This document shows positions 6,335 to 13,799 of a DNA stretch of 16,467 bases, in pieces. A model generated the notes under the pieces. It saw nothing but the letters and a program-made list of their open reading frames with translations. It was not told the origin of the DNA and did not search any database. The stretch lies in assembly GCA_016204155.1 (NCBI GenBank), contig JACQLG010000068.1, positions 1 to 16,467 of the forward strand, in the 5' to 3' direction. The DNA comes from Candidatus Niyogiibacteriota bacterium (GTDB taxonomy: Bacteria; Patescibacteriota; Minisyncoccia; 1-14-0-10-42-19). The first letter of the stretch is position 1, and each line of letters begins with the position of its first letter. Position numbers and translations under genes: made by a program.

Positions 6335-7105
6335 TCAAAATAAAATAATGCACTGATTCGTCAATAGAAAAAACTTTCTCATATTTTTGCCACTTTCAAT
6401 ATACTCATCAATGGCTTTTTTTACTCCGGGACATGTCTTTGATAAAGCATCATCTACGACAATAACCCCGCCCATCATCATCCTTTCGCCGAAAAACGTC
6501 AGTGCATACTTTGTGGGCCCATACAAATCCGTATCAATATGCACAAAATGAAATTTTTTATCCGCAAGCATGCGGCTTGCGTCTTCTATCCTTCCGTGAA
6601 TGACTTGTATAGGCAACCCTGAAAGATATTTTTTCACGTCTTCGTATGACGCATCGTTAAACTTGCCCGCGCTGTGCGTATTGCTGTCTATAGACGCAAT
6701 GTCGTTTGCCGCATGGCCGGCAAATGTATCTATACTATACATATTTACTTGATCAGAAAACTGCAATGCGGTTTTTGTTATAAATTTGCTCATACCGCCC
6801 TTATATACTCCCACTTCTGCTCCATAAAATGCGCCATTCTTATTCTTTGCCGCGTTTTCAATCACTTGGTAGGCAGTGTACAACTTATTGTACGAAAGCA
6901 GTGTTCTCCCCTCGTCTATAGCTTCTTTTGCAAGTGTCCCAAATGAAACCATCTCTTTAATATCCACCAACCGCCGCGCATCGCCTCCGTATATACTTGG
7001 AATATAATTATATCCTTCTTTCTTAGGGAAAATCTCATAGCCGCAGAAACGCGTAGCTCTTTTAATTGTGTACTTTATTCTTCTTTTTATTTTTCCAAAA
7101 AACAT
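6335..7105 (-). CDS. TylF-like (macrocin O-methyltransferase family) SAM methyltransferase
   Basis: This 256-residue protein resembles the TylF/Methyltransf_24 group, metal-dependent enzymes that methylate sugar hydroxyls. The SAM-binding region reads GAEVGVYKGGMSKFI (about 92-106), followed by MYSIDTFAGH. The metal-binding aspartates are likely in FVHIDTDLYGPTKYAL (about 187-202) and in GGVIVVDDA (about 212-220). The basic N-terminal 20 residues (KIKRRIKYTIKRATR) may help membrane association. It lies 12 bases after the asparagine-synthetase-like gene and just before the FkbM methyltransferase, consistent with a shared transcript. The acceptor sugar cannot be predicted. Confidence 0.85.
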   Translation of the reverse strand: MFFGKIKRRIKYTIKRATRFCGYEIFPKKEGYNYIPSIYGGDARRLVDIKEMVSFGTLAKEAIDEGRTLLSYNKLYTAYQVIENAAKNKNGAFYGAEVGVYKGGMSKFITKTALQFSDQVNMYSIDTFAGHAANDIASIDSNTHSAGKFNDASYEDVKKYLSGLPIQVIHGRIEDASRMLADKKFHFVHIDTDLYGPTKYALTFFGERMMMGGVIVVDDALSKTCPGVKKAIDEYIESGKNMRKFFLLTNQCIILF

Positions 7106-7117
7106 TATGTGCGCTAC

Positions 7118-8974
7118 TTAATCAAAATACTTCCGCAGCCACAACTCCAAATGGAGCCACTGCCAGATATGAAATGAGTTTGGGTTATGCTTTGCGCGGG
7201 AGTAGCGCGTATATTCTTCAAGTACCGCGCTTTGGTTGAAATATGGGCGCGACGCAAATGACTTTGAAGAAAAAACGGAAAATATCCACGGAGAAAGGGT
7301 TTTTTGAAACCACTCCCGCTGGGGCGAGGGCACAGCGCGCTTCGGGGCCTTGCGCACGAATTCAGGCATATACTTTTTGAGCGCGCGCCTCATAAAATGA
7401 CGCTGTTCTCCATTTCTTATTTTTTGGTACATAGGAAGCGAAAGACCGTATTCAATGAAGCGATAATCAACAAAAGGTACGCGCTGTTCAACGCCGTATG
7501 CCATTGCGGCACGATCCGCGCTATGAAGAATGCGCGGAAGTTTCGTATACATAATATCCCGATACTGCATATTTTGCAGATGCGAGGAGAACGGCTTTTC
7601 AAAATGCGGACCGTTATTCCGCATGCGTCCAAGGAATTCGGGATGAAGCGCGTCTTTTTTTACGAATGACGTGCCGTCCGCGGACGTTCCCGGGCTCACA
7701 TACGCAGAGAGCGTATCCACAAAAAAATTGAAATTGCGGCTGGGTCCCTGGAAATTATGAAGTTTACCGTATGCTTGAAGCTCCGCAAATGCCTTTGAAG
7801 AACCGCCATCGCGCATCGCGTCCAGAAGAAACGCGCCCATATAATATTCGTATCCCGCTCCGATCTCATCTCCTCCCTGTCCGCCAAGCACCACCGGAAT
7901 CCCGCGCTTTCTGCATTGCTCGGCTATCATATGAAGGCCGATCGTGGGCAGACCCGGGAACGGCTCATCTTGAAATCTCACTGCCTGTTCTATATATTCG
8001 CGCATGTGACGCGGATAGATCTCAATAAAATCAATCTTCCATCCCAAGTCGTCAGCAAGCGCCTGCATATACGGCACTTCAATATCGCGATGTTCGCCAT
8101 AAATATGCGAGAACAGATGGAAATTCTTCTGCCCCGAAACAAGATGATGAACCATTGCGGTAATGGCAGATGAATCAAAACCGCCAGAAAGCTGGATGCC
8201 AACGGGGACATCAGACCTCAACTGGATAGTAAGAGCATTGCGGAACAAATCCAAAAAACGGCTATCCACCTCATCATCATGAAGCGAGGAAAGATCGCTC
8301 ACCCGACGCGCAAGATCCCAGTAGCGCGTTATCTCAACCTCTCCGCCGCGCAGGAAAAGCGCGCACCCGGCGGGAAGCTGATGAATGCCTGCAAAGAAGG
8401 TCTCATGAGAATGCTGGTAACATCCGTGGACAAGATAATCGTGAAGTATCTTTTCATTTGGTTCGGCCGGCACTCCTGCCGCCAATAGTGCCTTGATCTC
8501 GGATGCAAAATAAAATGTGCCGTTTTGCATGGCGTAATAGAACGGTTTTACGCCAACATGGTCGCGCGCGGCAAAAAGCTCTTTTTTATTTTCATCCCAA
8601 ATGGCAAATGCGAAAATGCCGTTTAATTTATCCACAACGCCACTCCCCAATTTTTGATACAGAGCGAGCAGAACCTCGGTATCCGATGAGCCCTTATACT
8701 CCCTCTCGCCTAATTCTTTTTTCAATTCAACGAAATTATATATCTCTCCGTTATAGGTGATCCACGCTTTGCCGTCATCTGTTGCCATTGGCTGATGTCC
8801 CGCTTTGCTCAAATCCAAAATACTTAAACGCCTATGCCCCAGCGCAGCGTTCTCTTTTATATATATGCCCTCATCATCCGGCCCGCGATGCGCCAAGCTC
8901 CGCATCATCGCACAAATTACCCGGTCGGATTCAATGGGGGTATGACGTTGTATAATGCCTGCGATACCGCACAT
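7118..8974 (-). CDS. asnB: Glutamine-hydrolysing asparagine synthetase-type amidotransferase
   Basis: This two-domain enzyme has an N-terminal Ntn glutaminase (Cys2 of MCGIAGI is the nucleophile, which fixes the start; then AHRGPDDEG, HRRLSILDLS, YNGEIYNF, SDTEVLL and AARDHVGVKPFYY) and a C-terminal ATP-pyrophosphatase synthetase domain with the PP-loop LSGGFDSSA. The length, 618 residues, fits the larger AsnB class common in exopolysaccharide loci. It would transfer ammonia from glutamine to a carboxylate activated as an acyl-adenylate. In a glycan locus the acceptor may be a uronic acid or sugar acid instead of aspartate, but true asparagine synthesis cannot be excluded. The 86-base AT-rich gap before it may hold a promoter or terminator. 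Confidence 0.93.
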   Translation of the reverse strand: MCGIAGIIQRHTPIESDRVICAMMRSLAHRGPDDEGIYIKENAALGHRRLSILDLSKAGHQPMATDDGKAWITYNGEIYNFVELKKELGEREYKGSSDTEVLLALYQKLGSGVVDKLNGIFAFAIWDENKKELFAARDHVGVKPFYYAMQNGTFYFASEIKALLAAGVPAEPNEKILHDYLVHGCYQHSHETFFAGIHQLPAGCALFLRGGEVEITRYWDLARRVSDLSSLHDDEVDSRFLDLFRNALTIQLRSDVPVGIQLSGGFDSSAITAMVHHLVSGQKNFHLFSHIYGEHRDIEVPYMQALADDLGWKIDFIEIYPRHMREYIEQAVRFQDEPFPGLPTIGLHMIAEQCRKRGIPVVLGGQGGDEIGAGYEYYMGAFLLDAMRDGGSSKAFAELQAYGKLHNFQGPSRNFNFFVDTLSAYVSPGTSADGTSFVKKDALHPEFLGRMRNNGPHFEKPFSSHLQNMQYRDIMYTKLPRILHSADRAAMAYGVEQRVPFVDYRFIEYGLSLPMYQKIRNGEQRHFMRRALKKYMPEFVRKAPKRAVPSPQREWFQKTLSPWIFSVFSSKSFASRPYFNQSAVLEEYTRYSRAKHNPNSFHIWQWLHLELWLRKYFD

Positions 8975-8978
8975 AATA

Positions 8979-9060
8979 AAAATTCAAAATGCAAAATGTA
9001 AAAATCAAAATTACAGTTCAAAATTTTAAAATTTTACATTGTCATTTTACATTTTGATAT
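8979..9060. repeat. AT-rich imperfect inverted repeat between methyltransferase and asnB
   Basis: The region is built from AAAATGTAAAA-like words. At its centre is a perfect 16-bp palindrome (AAAATTTTAAAATTTT, about 9022-9037), and the flanks can pair imperfectly (GTAAAAATCAAAATTACAG against TTGTCATTTTACATTTTGAT). It could be a terminator of the upstream gene, a promoter, or an intergenic repeat of the genome. The sequence does not decide between these. Confidence 0.4.
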
Positions 9061-10116
9061 TTACACTTTTAATACATGACGAAAGAACTCTTCTAATTCT
9101 TTTTTTGGATTTTTCTTATAGCGATCTCTGAATTTTGCCCTGATCTTTCGTAAGGGTTCCGCGTATTTATTTAAAAAAATCTTATTCGACATTATATAAG
9201 GCAGTTCCTGTAATTTTCTTTTTTGATATAACGCAATGATATCGCGATAATTTGTTTTTATGGGCGATTTTTTTATTCCTGTCTTTTTAGCGATGATATG
9301 CATCTCGCCCGGAATGCAGTTTTCCGGAAAAAGCAGATTTGATGAGGAAGCAAGAGTCGGGACCGAAAGCGCGTGCGTCACTTCAAAACCTTCCTGCCCA
9401 AGCATGCTTGTTAATGTCTTAAGCGTAAAATAGTACGTATGTACGAATTTAAAAAATTGCTTGCGGAACGTCAGTGATAAAAGGTTCGGCGTATTTAAAT
9501 AGAGCATGCCTCCCGTCTTTAACAGCCCGCTCATGCGTGCAATCGTTTTATGCGGATCCATCATATGCTCAATAAGCGCTACGCCTGCCACTGCGTCAAA
9601 TGATTCGGCCTCAAAAGAATGGGAGAAAAAATCTTGGATCAAAACAGGAATACCGAGAACGGTACGCGCTTTTTCTGCGGCATCTTTCCCCATTTCAATT
9701 CCAGATACATTTTCGTATCCTAATTCTTTCAAAAAATATAGAAATGCGCCCATGCCGCATCCTATTTCAACAATACGGGCATCCTTTTGCAACCCCCATC
9801 TGGCATTGAGCCACTCCGCATACAGGCGCTGAAAATGCTTTTTTGAAAGGACATCTTCTTTTGTAAGTTTCTTTGTTTCTTTTTTTGCTTGCCCGCCAAA
9901 GCCTTGGCGACGGCGGGAGCCGAGCCCGCCTGCATAATAACGGCTGTATGATGTTTCATTAGGCCGGGGATTTAAAAAACAAAGCCCGCAATTTTTGCAA
10001 AGTACAACCTTAAATTCCTTGCCAAGAAAATCATATCCCTCATTCCCGCGAAAGGCCGTAAGCGTATAAAAATCCTCCAAGCAACAATTATTGCATGCCA
10101 CCTTCTCTTGTCCCAT
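9061..10116 (-). CDS. SAM-dependent methyltransferase with N-terminal zinc ribbon and an in-frame palindromic insert
   Basis: Two CxxC pairs (CNNC near the start and CKNC followed by GLCFLNPRP) form a probable zinc ribbon. A class I methyltransferase domain follows (RIVEIGCGMGAFLYFL, GIEMGKDAAEKA, SFDAVAGVALIEHMMDP, GGMLYLNTPN). This architecture is common in bacterial surface-glycan loci. About 351 residues result from the ATG at 10116; a GTG at 10137 would overlap the sulfotransferase stop by 11 bases. Between the two domains sits GLGSRRRQGFGGQAK, encoded by a GC-rich palindromic segment unlike the surrounding DNA. It lies in a linker, so activity may survive. The gene follows the sulfotransferase closely. 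The methyl acceptor is unknown. Confidence 0.88.
   Translation of the reverse strand: MGQEKVACNNCCLEDFYTLTAFRGNEGYDFLGKEFKVVLCKNCGLCFLNPRPNETSYSRYYAGGLGSRRRQGFGGQAKKETKKLTKEDVLSKKHFQRLYAEWLNARWGLQKDARIVEIGCGMGAFLYFLKELGYENVSGIEMGKDAAEKARTVLGIPVLIQDFFSHSFEAESFDAVAGVALIEHMMDPHKTIARMSGLLKTGGMLYLNTPNLLSLTFRKQFFKFVHTYYFTLKTLTSMLGQEGFEVTHALSVPTLASSSNLLFPENCIPGEMHIIAKKTGIKKSPIKTNYRDIIALYQKRKLQELPYIMSNKIFLNKYAEPLRKIRAKFRDRYKKNPKKELEEFFRHVLKV
9888..9932. repeat. GC-rich palindromic element inserted in frame in the methyltransferase gene
   Basis: Within about 42 bases the motif CCCGCC (9892-9897) is followed by GGCGGG (9912-9917) and again CCCGCC (9925-9930), so two alternative 6-bp stems are possible. 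A further stem, GCCAA with TTGGC (9895-9907), nests inside the first. GC content is far above that of the adjacent DNA. On the minus strand it is read in frame as roughly GLGSRRRQGFGGQA. It resembles small palindromic peptide-encoding repeats I associate with Parcubacteria genomes. Confidence 0.7.
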
Positions 10117-10126
10117 ACGTATCACG

Positions 10127-10969
10127 CTACCACACACGAAGCATTCGCGCTAGACTCTCCACTTTATTGATTCGCAACGCCTGATACCACTTGTTCCATT
10201 TCTGAAAGCGCCGAAGATCACGGTCAAACGAAGGACCATATTCTTTTTTCATCCGTTCAAAACGGCTTTTTGCGTAATCGTATAATGCGATATCGAACGC
10301 ATTATTTTTCTTTATAATTTCAATGATATGCGCCGGGATATTTTCCTTTTCGCTTCGATATTTTGGATTTTTATTCTCATTCGCGCGCGCGTAATAGATG
10401 CACGACAACCCAAGCTTTTTTTTCATCAAAATGAGCGACTCATCAAATTGCTCCATAATGCCCGGAAAAATAATGTCATCGTCTATATGTTTCTTTGCCG
10501 TTTCAAGTGCGTCTTCGCCAAGCGGCCTCGCTGCCGCATATCCCGCCGTATACTCTCCCGCAATCATACGTGTCTGAAAATTAGCAACCATAGCGATGTC
10601 GCTCTCAATAAAATCTTTGAGCGTTATTCCTTTTGCCAACTGATCTGCTTTATACGGAGATGATTTTTTCTCTTGCGCGTAATAATAAAACGAAATCACG
10701 CGCGCGACTGGCTCGCGAAGCATCGTGATATAACGGCACGGGTATGAAAAATACCGATGAAGCCCAAACGGAACATGGCCGTATAAAAATTGGATGCTGT
10801 CTTTTTCTTTCTGGGTAAGTTTCTCGAATCGAATCAGCGTCGAATCTTCTTGCGATACGGCTGTCCGCAAACTCCGCGATTGCGGAAAATGGCGCGAAAT
10901 AATGTGTTGCAACGTAACGCCGCCTCCTTTTACGATATGCACAAAAATAATGGGTCCGGATGTATTCAT
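10127..10969 (-). CDS. Sulfotransferase (Sulfotransfer_2-like family)
   Basis: It would transfer a sulfuryl group from PAPS to a hydroxyl of a carbohydrate. The 5'-phosphosulfate-binding loop is seen as FVHIVKGGGVTLQHII (about 9-24). The YGHVPFGLH motif (63-71) and the 3'-phosphate-binding LREPVARVISFYYY (84-97) are typical of the carbohydrate 2-O-sulfotransferase-like group. Length is 280 residues and no signal peptide or membrane segment is visible, so it probably acts in the cytoplasm on a precursor. It starts 15 bases after the pyruvate-kinase-like gene. The APS-kinase fusion and TSUP transporter in the same gene string could supply PAPS and sulfur oxyanion, which supports the call. The acceptor is unknown. 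Confidence 0.88.
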   Translation of the reverse strand: MNTSGPIIFVHIVKGGGVTLQHIISRHFPQSRSLRTAVSQEDSTLIRFEKLTQKEKDSIQFLYGHVPFGLHRYFSYPCRYITMLREPVARVISFYYYAQEKKSSPYKADQLAKGITLKDFIESDIAMVANFQTRMIAGEYTAGYAAARPLGEDALETAKKHIDDDIIFPGIMEQFDESLILMKKKLGLSCIYYARANENKNPKYRSEKENIPAHIIEIIKKNNAFDIALYDYAKSRFERMKKEYGPSFDRDLRRFQKWNKWYQALRINKVESLARMLRVW

Positions 10970-10984
10970 ACCGCTGTATGCTTA

Positions 10985-12064
10985 TTAATGAAGTAAATAA
11001 TCGGACCGCTCCAGGGCCTCAATCAATGCGCCATTCCCGCTATTATGCGGATATCTACTCAAAACTGAAGCAGCGTGATCTAAAATATTATTCATCATTA
11101 TCGCAGACTCTATGGGATATTTTCCGATAGCGGTCTCAGCCGATAACGTTACGCCCGCAGCTCCATCGCATACAGTAGTGATCACGTCGTGCACTTCTGC
11201 AAGCGTCGGATTTCGCTTTTTTATCATTGTTTCCAGCAGATTCGTTGCAACAAATGCCTCTTTCCCCGCATCACACGCTTTTTTAAGTATAACCTTTTGC
11301 ACAAACGGCACTTTTTCAATAGGAATCTCTTTGCTTAAATCCCCCCTATCTATCAGGATCATGTCCGACCTCTGAATAATGTCGTCCACATTCTTGAGCG
11401 CTTCAACGCATTCTATCTTTGAAATAACCTTCATAGAGTGTTTCGTTGCTTCGCGCACCATATCAACCGATTCCCCCGAACGGACAAAAGAAGCGGCGAT
11501 AACCCCCGCACCTTCGCGCAAACCAATATCGATCGACGCATGATCCTTTTCCGATAAAGGCGGGATATCGAATTCCTTCGGCGCGGATCGATTAACTACA
11601 ACGCCCTTATTGCTCTCGAGAATCCCGCTTTCATGCACCCGCAAGGTAATGCGGCCCTCCGAACGCGCCGAAATATCCGAAACGCATAATATCAGCGAAT
11701 CAAATCCGACGTGCAACAGATCACCTATATCAAGCTGTCCTATAATGTGGCCGGGCCGCAGCGAAAATGCATTTTTATCTCCCATTATCGGAAAAGCCTG
11801 AGCTGTAATAGTCTGCCCTTTTTTAAGATGGATCGCCTTGCCCCTGACGACATCAGAACGAATCTGCGAACCTTCCGTATCAATAACGAACGGAATGCCG
11901 ACCTTTCGCGCAAGTGCGATAAAATATTCCAAGTCTGCAATGCTTGAATGCGACATATTCACTCGTACAAAATCTACGCCATTATCTTTCAACTTCAAAA
12001 GGTCGGACTTTTTGCGCGTTGCGGGACCGAGTGTTGCAATAATTTTTACATCTCTCTGATTCAT
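10985..12064 (-). CDS. Short, divergent pyruvate-kinase-like protein
   Basis: Pyruvate kinase converts phosphoenolpyruvate and ADP to pyruvate and ATP. Recognisable blocks are KIIATLGPATRKKSDLLKL, VRVNMSHSS, the B domain, ASFVRSGESVDMVRE, VISKIECVEAL (catalytic Lys and metal Glu kept), a metal-binding RGDL and LSAETAIGKYP. Several near-invariant positions differ: DTEGSQIRS replaces DTKGPEIR, IDRGDLSKEIP replaces ARGDLGVEIP, and PTLAEVHDV replaces PTRAEVSDV. At 359 residues it ends after the barrel and lacks the usual C-terminal allosteric domain of about 110 residues. It lies between a TSUP transporter and a sulfotransferase, not with glycolytic genes. It may be an unregulated pyruvate kinase or a repurposed PEP-binding enzyme. 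A 5' fragment of a related gene lies at 13676-13786. Confidence 0.85.
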   Translation of the reverse strand: MNQRDVKIIATLGPATRKKSDLLKLKDNGVDFVRVNMSHSSIADLEYFIALARKVGIPFVIDTEGSQIRSDVVRGKAIHLKKGQTITAQAFPIMGDKNAFSLRPGHIIGQLDIGDLLHVGFDSLILCVSDISARSEGRITLRVHESGILESNKGVVVNRSAPKEFDIPPLSEKDHASIDIGLREGAGVIAASFVRSGESVDMVREATKHSMKVISKIECVEALKNVDDIIQRSDMILIDRGDLSKEIPIEKVPFVQKVILKKACDAGKEAFVATNLLETMIKKRNPTLAEVHDVITTVCDGAAGVTLSAETAIGKYPIESAIMMNNILDHAASVLSRYPHNSGNGALIEALERSDYLLH

Positions 12065-12133
12065 ATTCTACTTATATGTGTTATTCTTTAAAAAAATGAC
12101 TAGTTATTCAAAAAGTTATATGAAAATGAATAT

Positions 12134-12877
12134 CTATAGAAAAATGCTAAAGAGCGTACGCAGACTCAAAAGCGCGATCAGAAGTCCTACAATAATCATA
12201 AGATGAAATGTAGGAAGTCTTTTGCATATATAAGCGGCAAACGGGGCGGCTATCACCCCTCCAAAAAGAAGGCCGACAATGATTTTCCAATGAATAAGAC
12301 CGATCATCACAATAAAAGTAAATGATTGGAACAACGTAACAAAGAATTCCGCCATATTCACCGAACCGATGGTCAGGCGCGGATTACCGCCGCGCGCGAT
12401 CAAAGTTGACGTCACGATCGGACCCCATCCTCCTCCGCCTATTGCATCAAAAAAACCTCCGATGAATCCCAATGGAATAATACGTTTTGTAATTGCAGTA
12501 TGATGCGTGATCTTTTTAAGGGCCTTATATACAATGATTATCCCCATACAAAAAAGATAGAGCGCGATAAGTGGTTTTAATTTCTCTCCCGGAAGCGAGG
12601 AAAGAATGTAGGCGCCGATTACACCACCGAGCACTCCCGGAATAAGAAGTTTCTTAAAAAGATCCTTGTCTATATTGCCGAAACGAAAATGAGATAATCC
12701 CGAAACACCGCTTATAAAAATCTCTGCGGTATGTACACTCGCGCTTGCCGCCGCCGGGGAAATGCCGATCGTTAAAAGAAATGACGTAGAAATAACCCCG
12801 TACGCCATGCCAAGCGCGCCATCAATAATTTGCGCAATAAAACCAACGATAACGAAAAAAAAGATCTCTTGCCCCAT
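12134..12877 (-). CDS. TauE/SafE (TSUP) family anion transporter
   Basis: This very hydrophobic 247-residue integral membrane protein has about 7-8 predicted helices and the family's internal duplication: IIDGALGMAYGVISTSFLL in the first half and GGFFDAIGGGGWGPIVTS in the second, each followed by a similar segment (SASVHTAEIFISG and GSVNMAEFFVTL). TSUP proteins move sulfite, sulfate, sulfonates or other small anions across the inner membrane. It follows the APS-kinase fusion by 43 bases, and a sulfotransferase lies two genes further on, so sulfate or sulfite import for sulfation is the most sensible role here. Direction and substrate are inference. No clear ribosome binding site precedes the ATG. 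Confidence 0.88.
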   Translation of the reverse strand: MGQEIFFFVIVGFIAQIIDGALGMAYGVISTSFLLTIGISPAAASASVHTAEIFISGVSGLSHFRFGNIDKDLFKKLLIPGVLGGVIGAYILSSLPGEKLKPLIALYLFCMGIIIVYKALKKITHHTAITKRIIPLGFIGGFFDAIGGGGWGPIVTSTLIARGGNPRLTIGSVNMAEFFVTLFQSFTFIVMIGLIHWKIIVGLLFGGVIAAPFAAYICKRLPTFHLMIIVGLLIALLSLRTLFSIFL

Positions 12878-12920
12878 AGCTTTTGTACTATACCGAACAG
12901 ACGAATATTGTATTAATGCT

Positions 12921-13679
12921 CTATTTAACTTTCAATGGCTGTAGATTCCCAATTTCTTTTACTATCTTTTCCAAACTTCCAAGCAGAGCTTCTTTACTTG
13001 GGTTAATAGTCAAATGAGGCTTCTTCGGTATTTCATATGGCATATTCTTACCTCGTTTCCCGCCTTTTATGTAAATCCAATAAGGATCAATCATTTCGGT
13101 TATTTTCTGGCGTGTTGAACGAAATGGGGCAATGACAGAAACAACGACATTAAAATTTTGGAGATTCAAAACTTTTGCCAAACGAGCAACGCGCATATTA
13201 TGAACATCACGATCTTTTTTACTAAATCCAAGGTCTGTTGATATAGACGCCCGCAATTCATCACCGTCAAGCACTACTGCGCTCAACCTTTCCTTCAAAA
13301 GGTACGCGAGTGAAGTTTTCCCAGAACCGACATTGCCGGTGAACCAAATAACTCTTTTTTGGCTATTTCTTATCTTAGTCGCAGAGATTTCTTCAATTTC
13401 TTTTTTCAGACGAATCCTACGAATACCCCAACCGACATCACGACCATAACAAACCTCTTTTATGTCCGGTATAGAAATGACCTCAACATTTTTATTATTC
13501 TTATACTTTGCTTTTATAGTAGCAATGCGCTCCAAAACAGAATAAGGATTTTTTTCAGAAATCGGTGTATCTCGCACGGCAATAACGACTTTACCTCCTT
13601 CACTCAAAACACTATTAATTAGTGCTCCGTGACCATCATGAAATGGTTGATATCGGCCTATAAATAAGGATTTGCTCAT
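12921..13679 (-). CDS. Fusion of HxGH nucleotidyltransferase and APS kinase (CysC-like)
   Basis: Residues 1-104 are a compact HxGH nucleotidyltransferase: GRYQPFHDGH (8-17) and ISATKIR (98-104), as in NMN adenylyltransferases. Residues 108-242 match adenylylsulfate kinase: Walker A GNVGSGKTS, LDGDELR (137-143), DLGFSKKDRD (149-158), VIAPFR (182-187) and PYEIPKKPHLTIN. APS kinase phosphorylates APS to PAPS, the sulfotransferase donor. Oddities: the lid before PYEIP is much shorter than in standard CysC (the RDxKGLY region is missing), and the position of E. coli Ser109 (FISP) is Ala (VIAP). The fusion partner is not the usual ATP sulfurylase, yet ATP sulfurylases share the HxGH fold, so this domain may make APS. 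A NadR-like bifunctional enzyme was considered, but the kinase motifs favour CysC. The start overlaps a 36-codon pyruvate-kinase fragment by 4 bp. Confidence 0.85.
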   Translation of the reverse strand: MSKSLFIGRYQPFHDGHGALINSVLSEGGKVVIAVRDTPISEKNPYSVLERIATIKAKYKNNKNVEVISIPDIKEVCYGRDVGWGIRRIRLKKEIEEISATKIRNSQKRVIWFTGNVGSGKTSLAYLLKERLSAVVLDGDELRASISTDLGFSKKDRDVHNMRVARLAKVLNLQNFNVVVSVIAPFRSTRQKITEMIDPYWIYIKGGKRGKNMPYEIPKKPHLTINPSKEALLGSLEKIVKEIGNLQPLKVK

Positions 13680-13786
13680 AATTGATATTCCACTTCTTTA
13701 AAGTATAGCGGGAAACGATATCTGGCAACCCTCGACTCTTTGCGTGTAGCCGGACCGAGCGTAACAATGATTTTTATTTTTTCCAT
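13676..13786 (-). pseudogene. 5' fragment of a pyruvate-kinase-like gene (36 codons), coupled to the APS-kinase fusion
   Basis: The first 18 residues, MEKIKIIVTLGPATRKES, are the conserved N-terminus of pyruvate kinase and match the intact gene at 10985-12064 (KIIATLGPATRKKS); the DNA similarity over this part is about 79% by eye. Similarity then stops and 18 unrelated residues follow before a TGA that overlaps the next gene's ATG (ATGA at 13676-13679). It starts 13 bases after the glycosyltransferase stop. It is probably the remnant left when the APS-kinase/TSUP pair entered the operon, now possibly acting as a leader for translational coupling. Confidence 0.8.
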
Positions 13787-13799
13787 AATCAATAAAAAT

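Noticed and set aside
12921..13679. NadR-type NMN adenylyltransferase/ribosylnicotinamide kinase
   Set aside because: The N-terminal domain fits, but the kinase half carries CysC-specific blocks (DGDELR, DLGFSKKDR, PYEIP), and the neighbours point to sulfur metabolism. It is kept only as an alternative.
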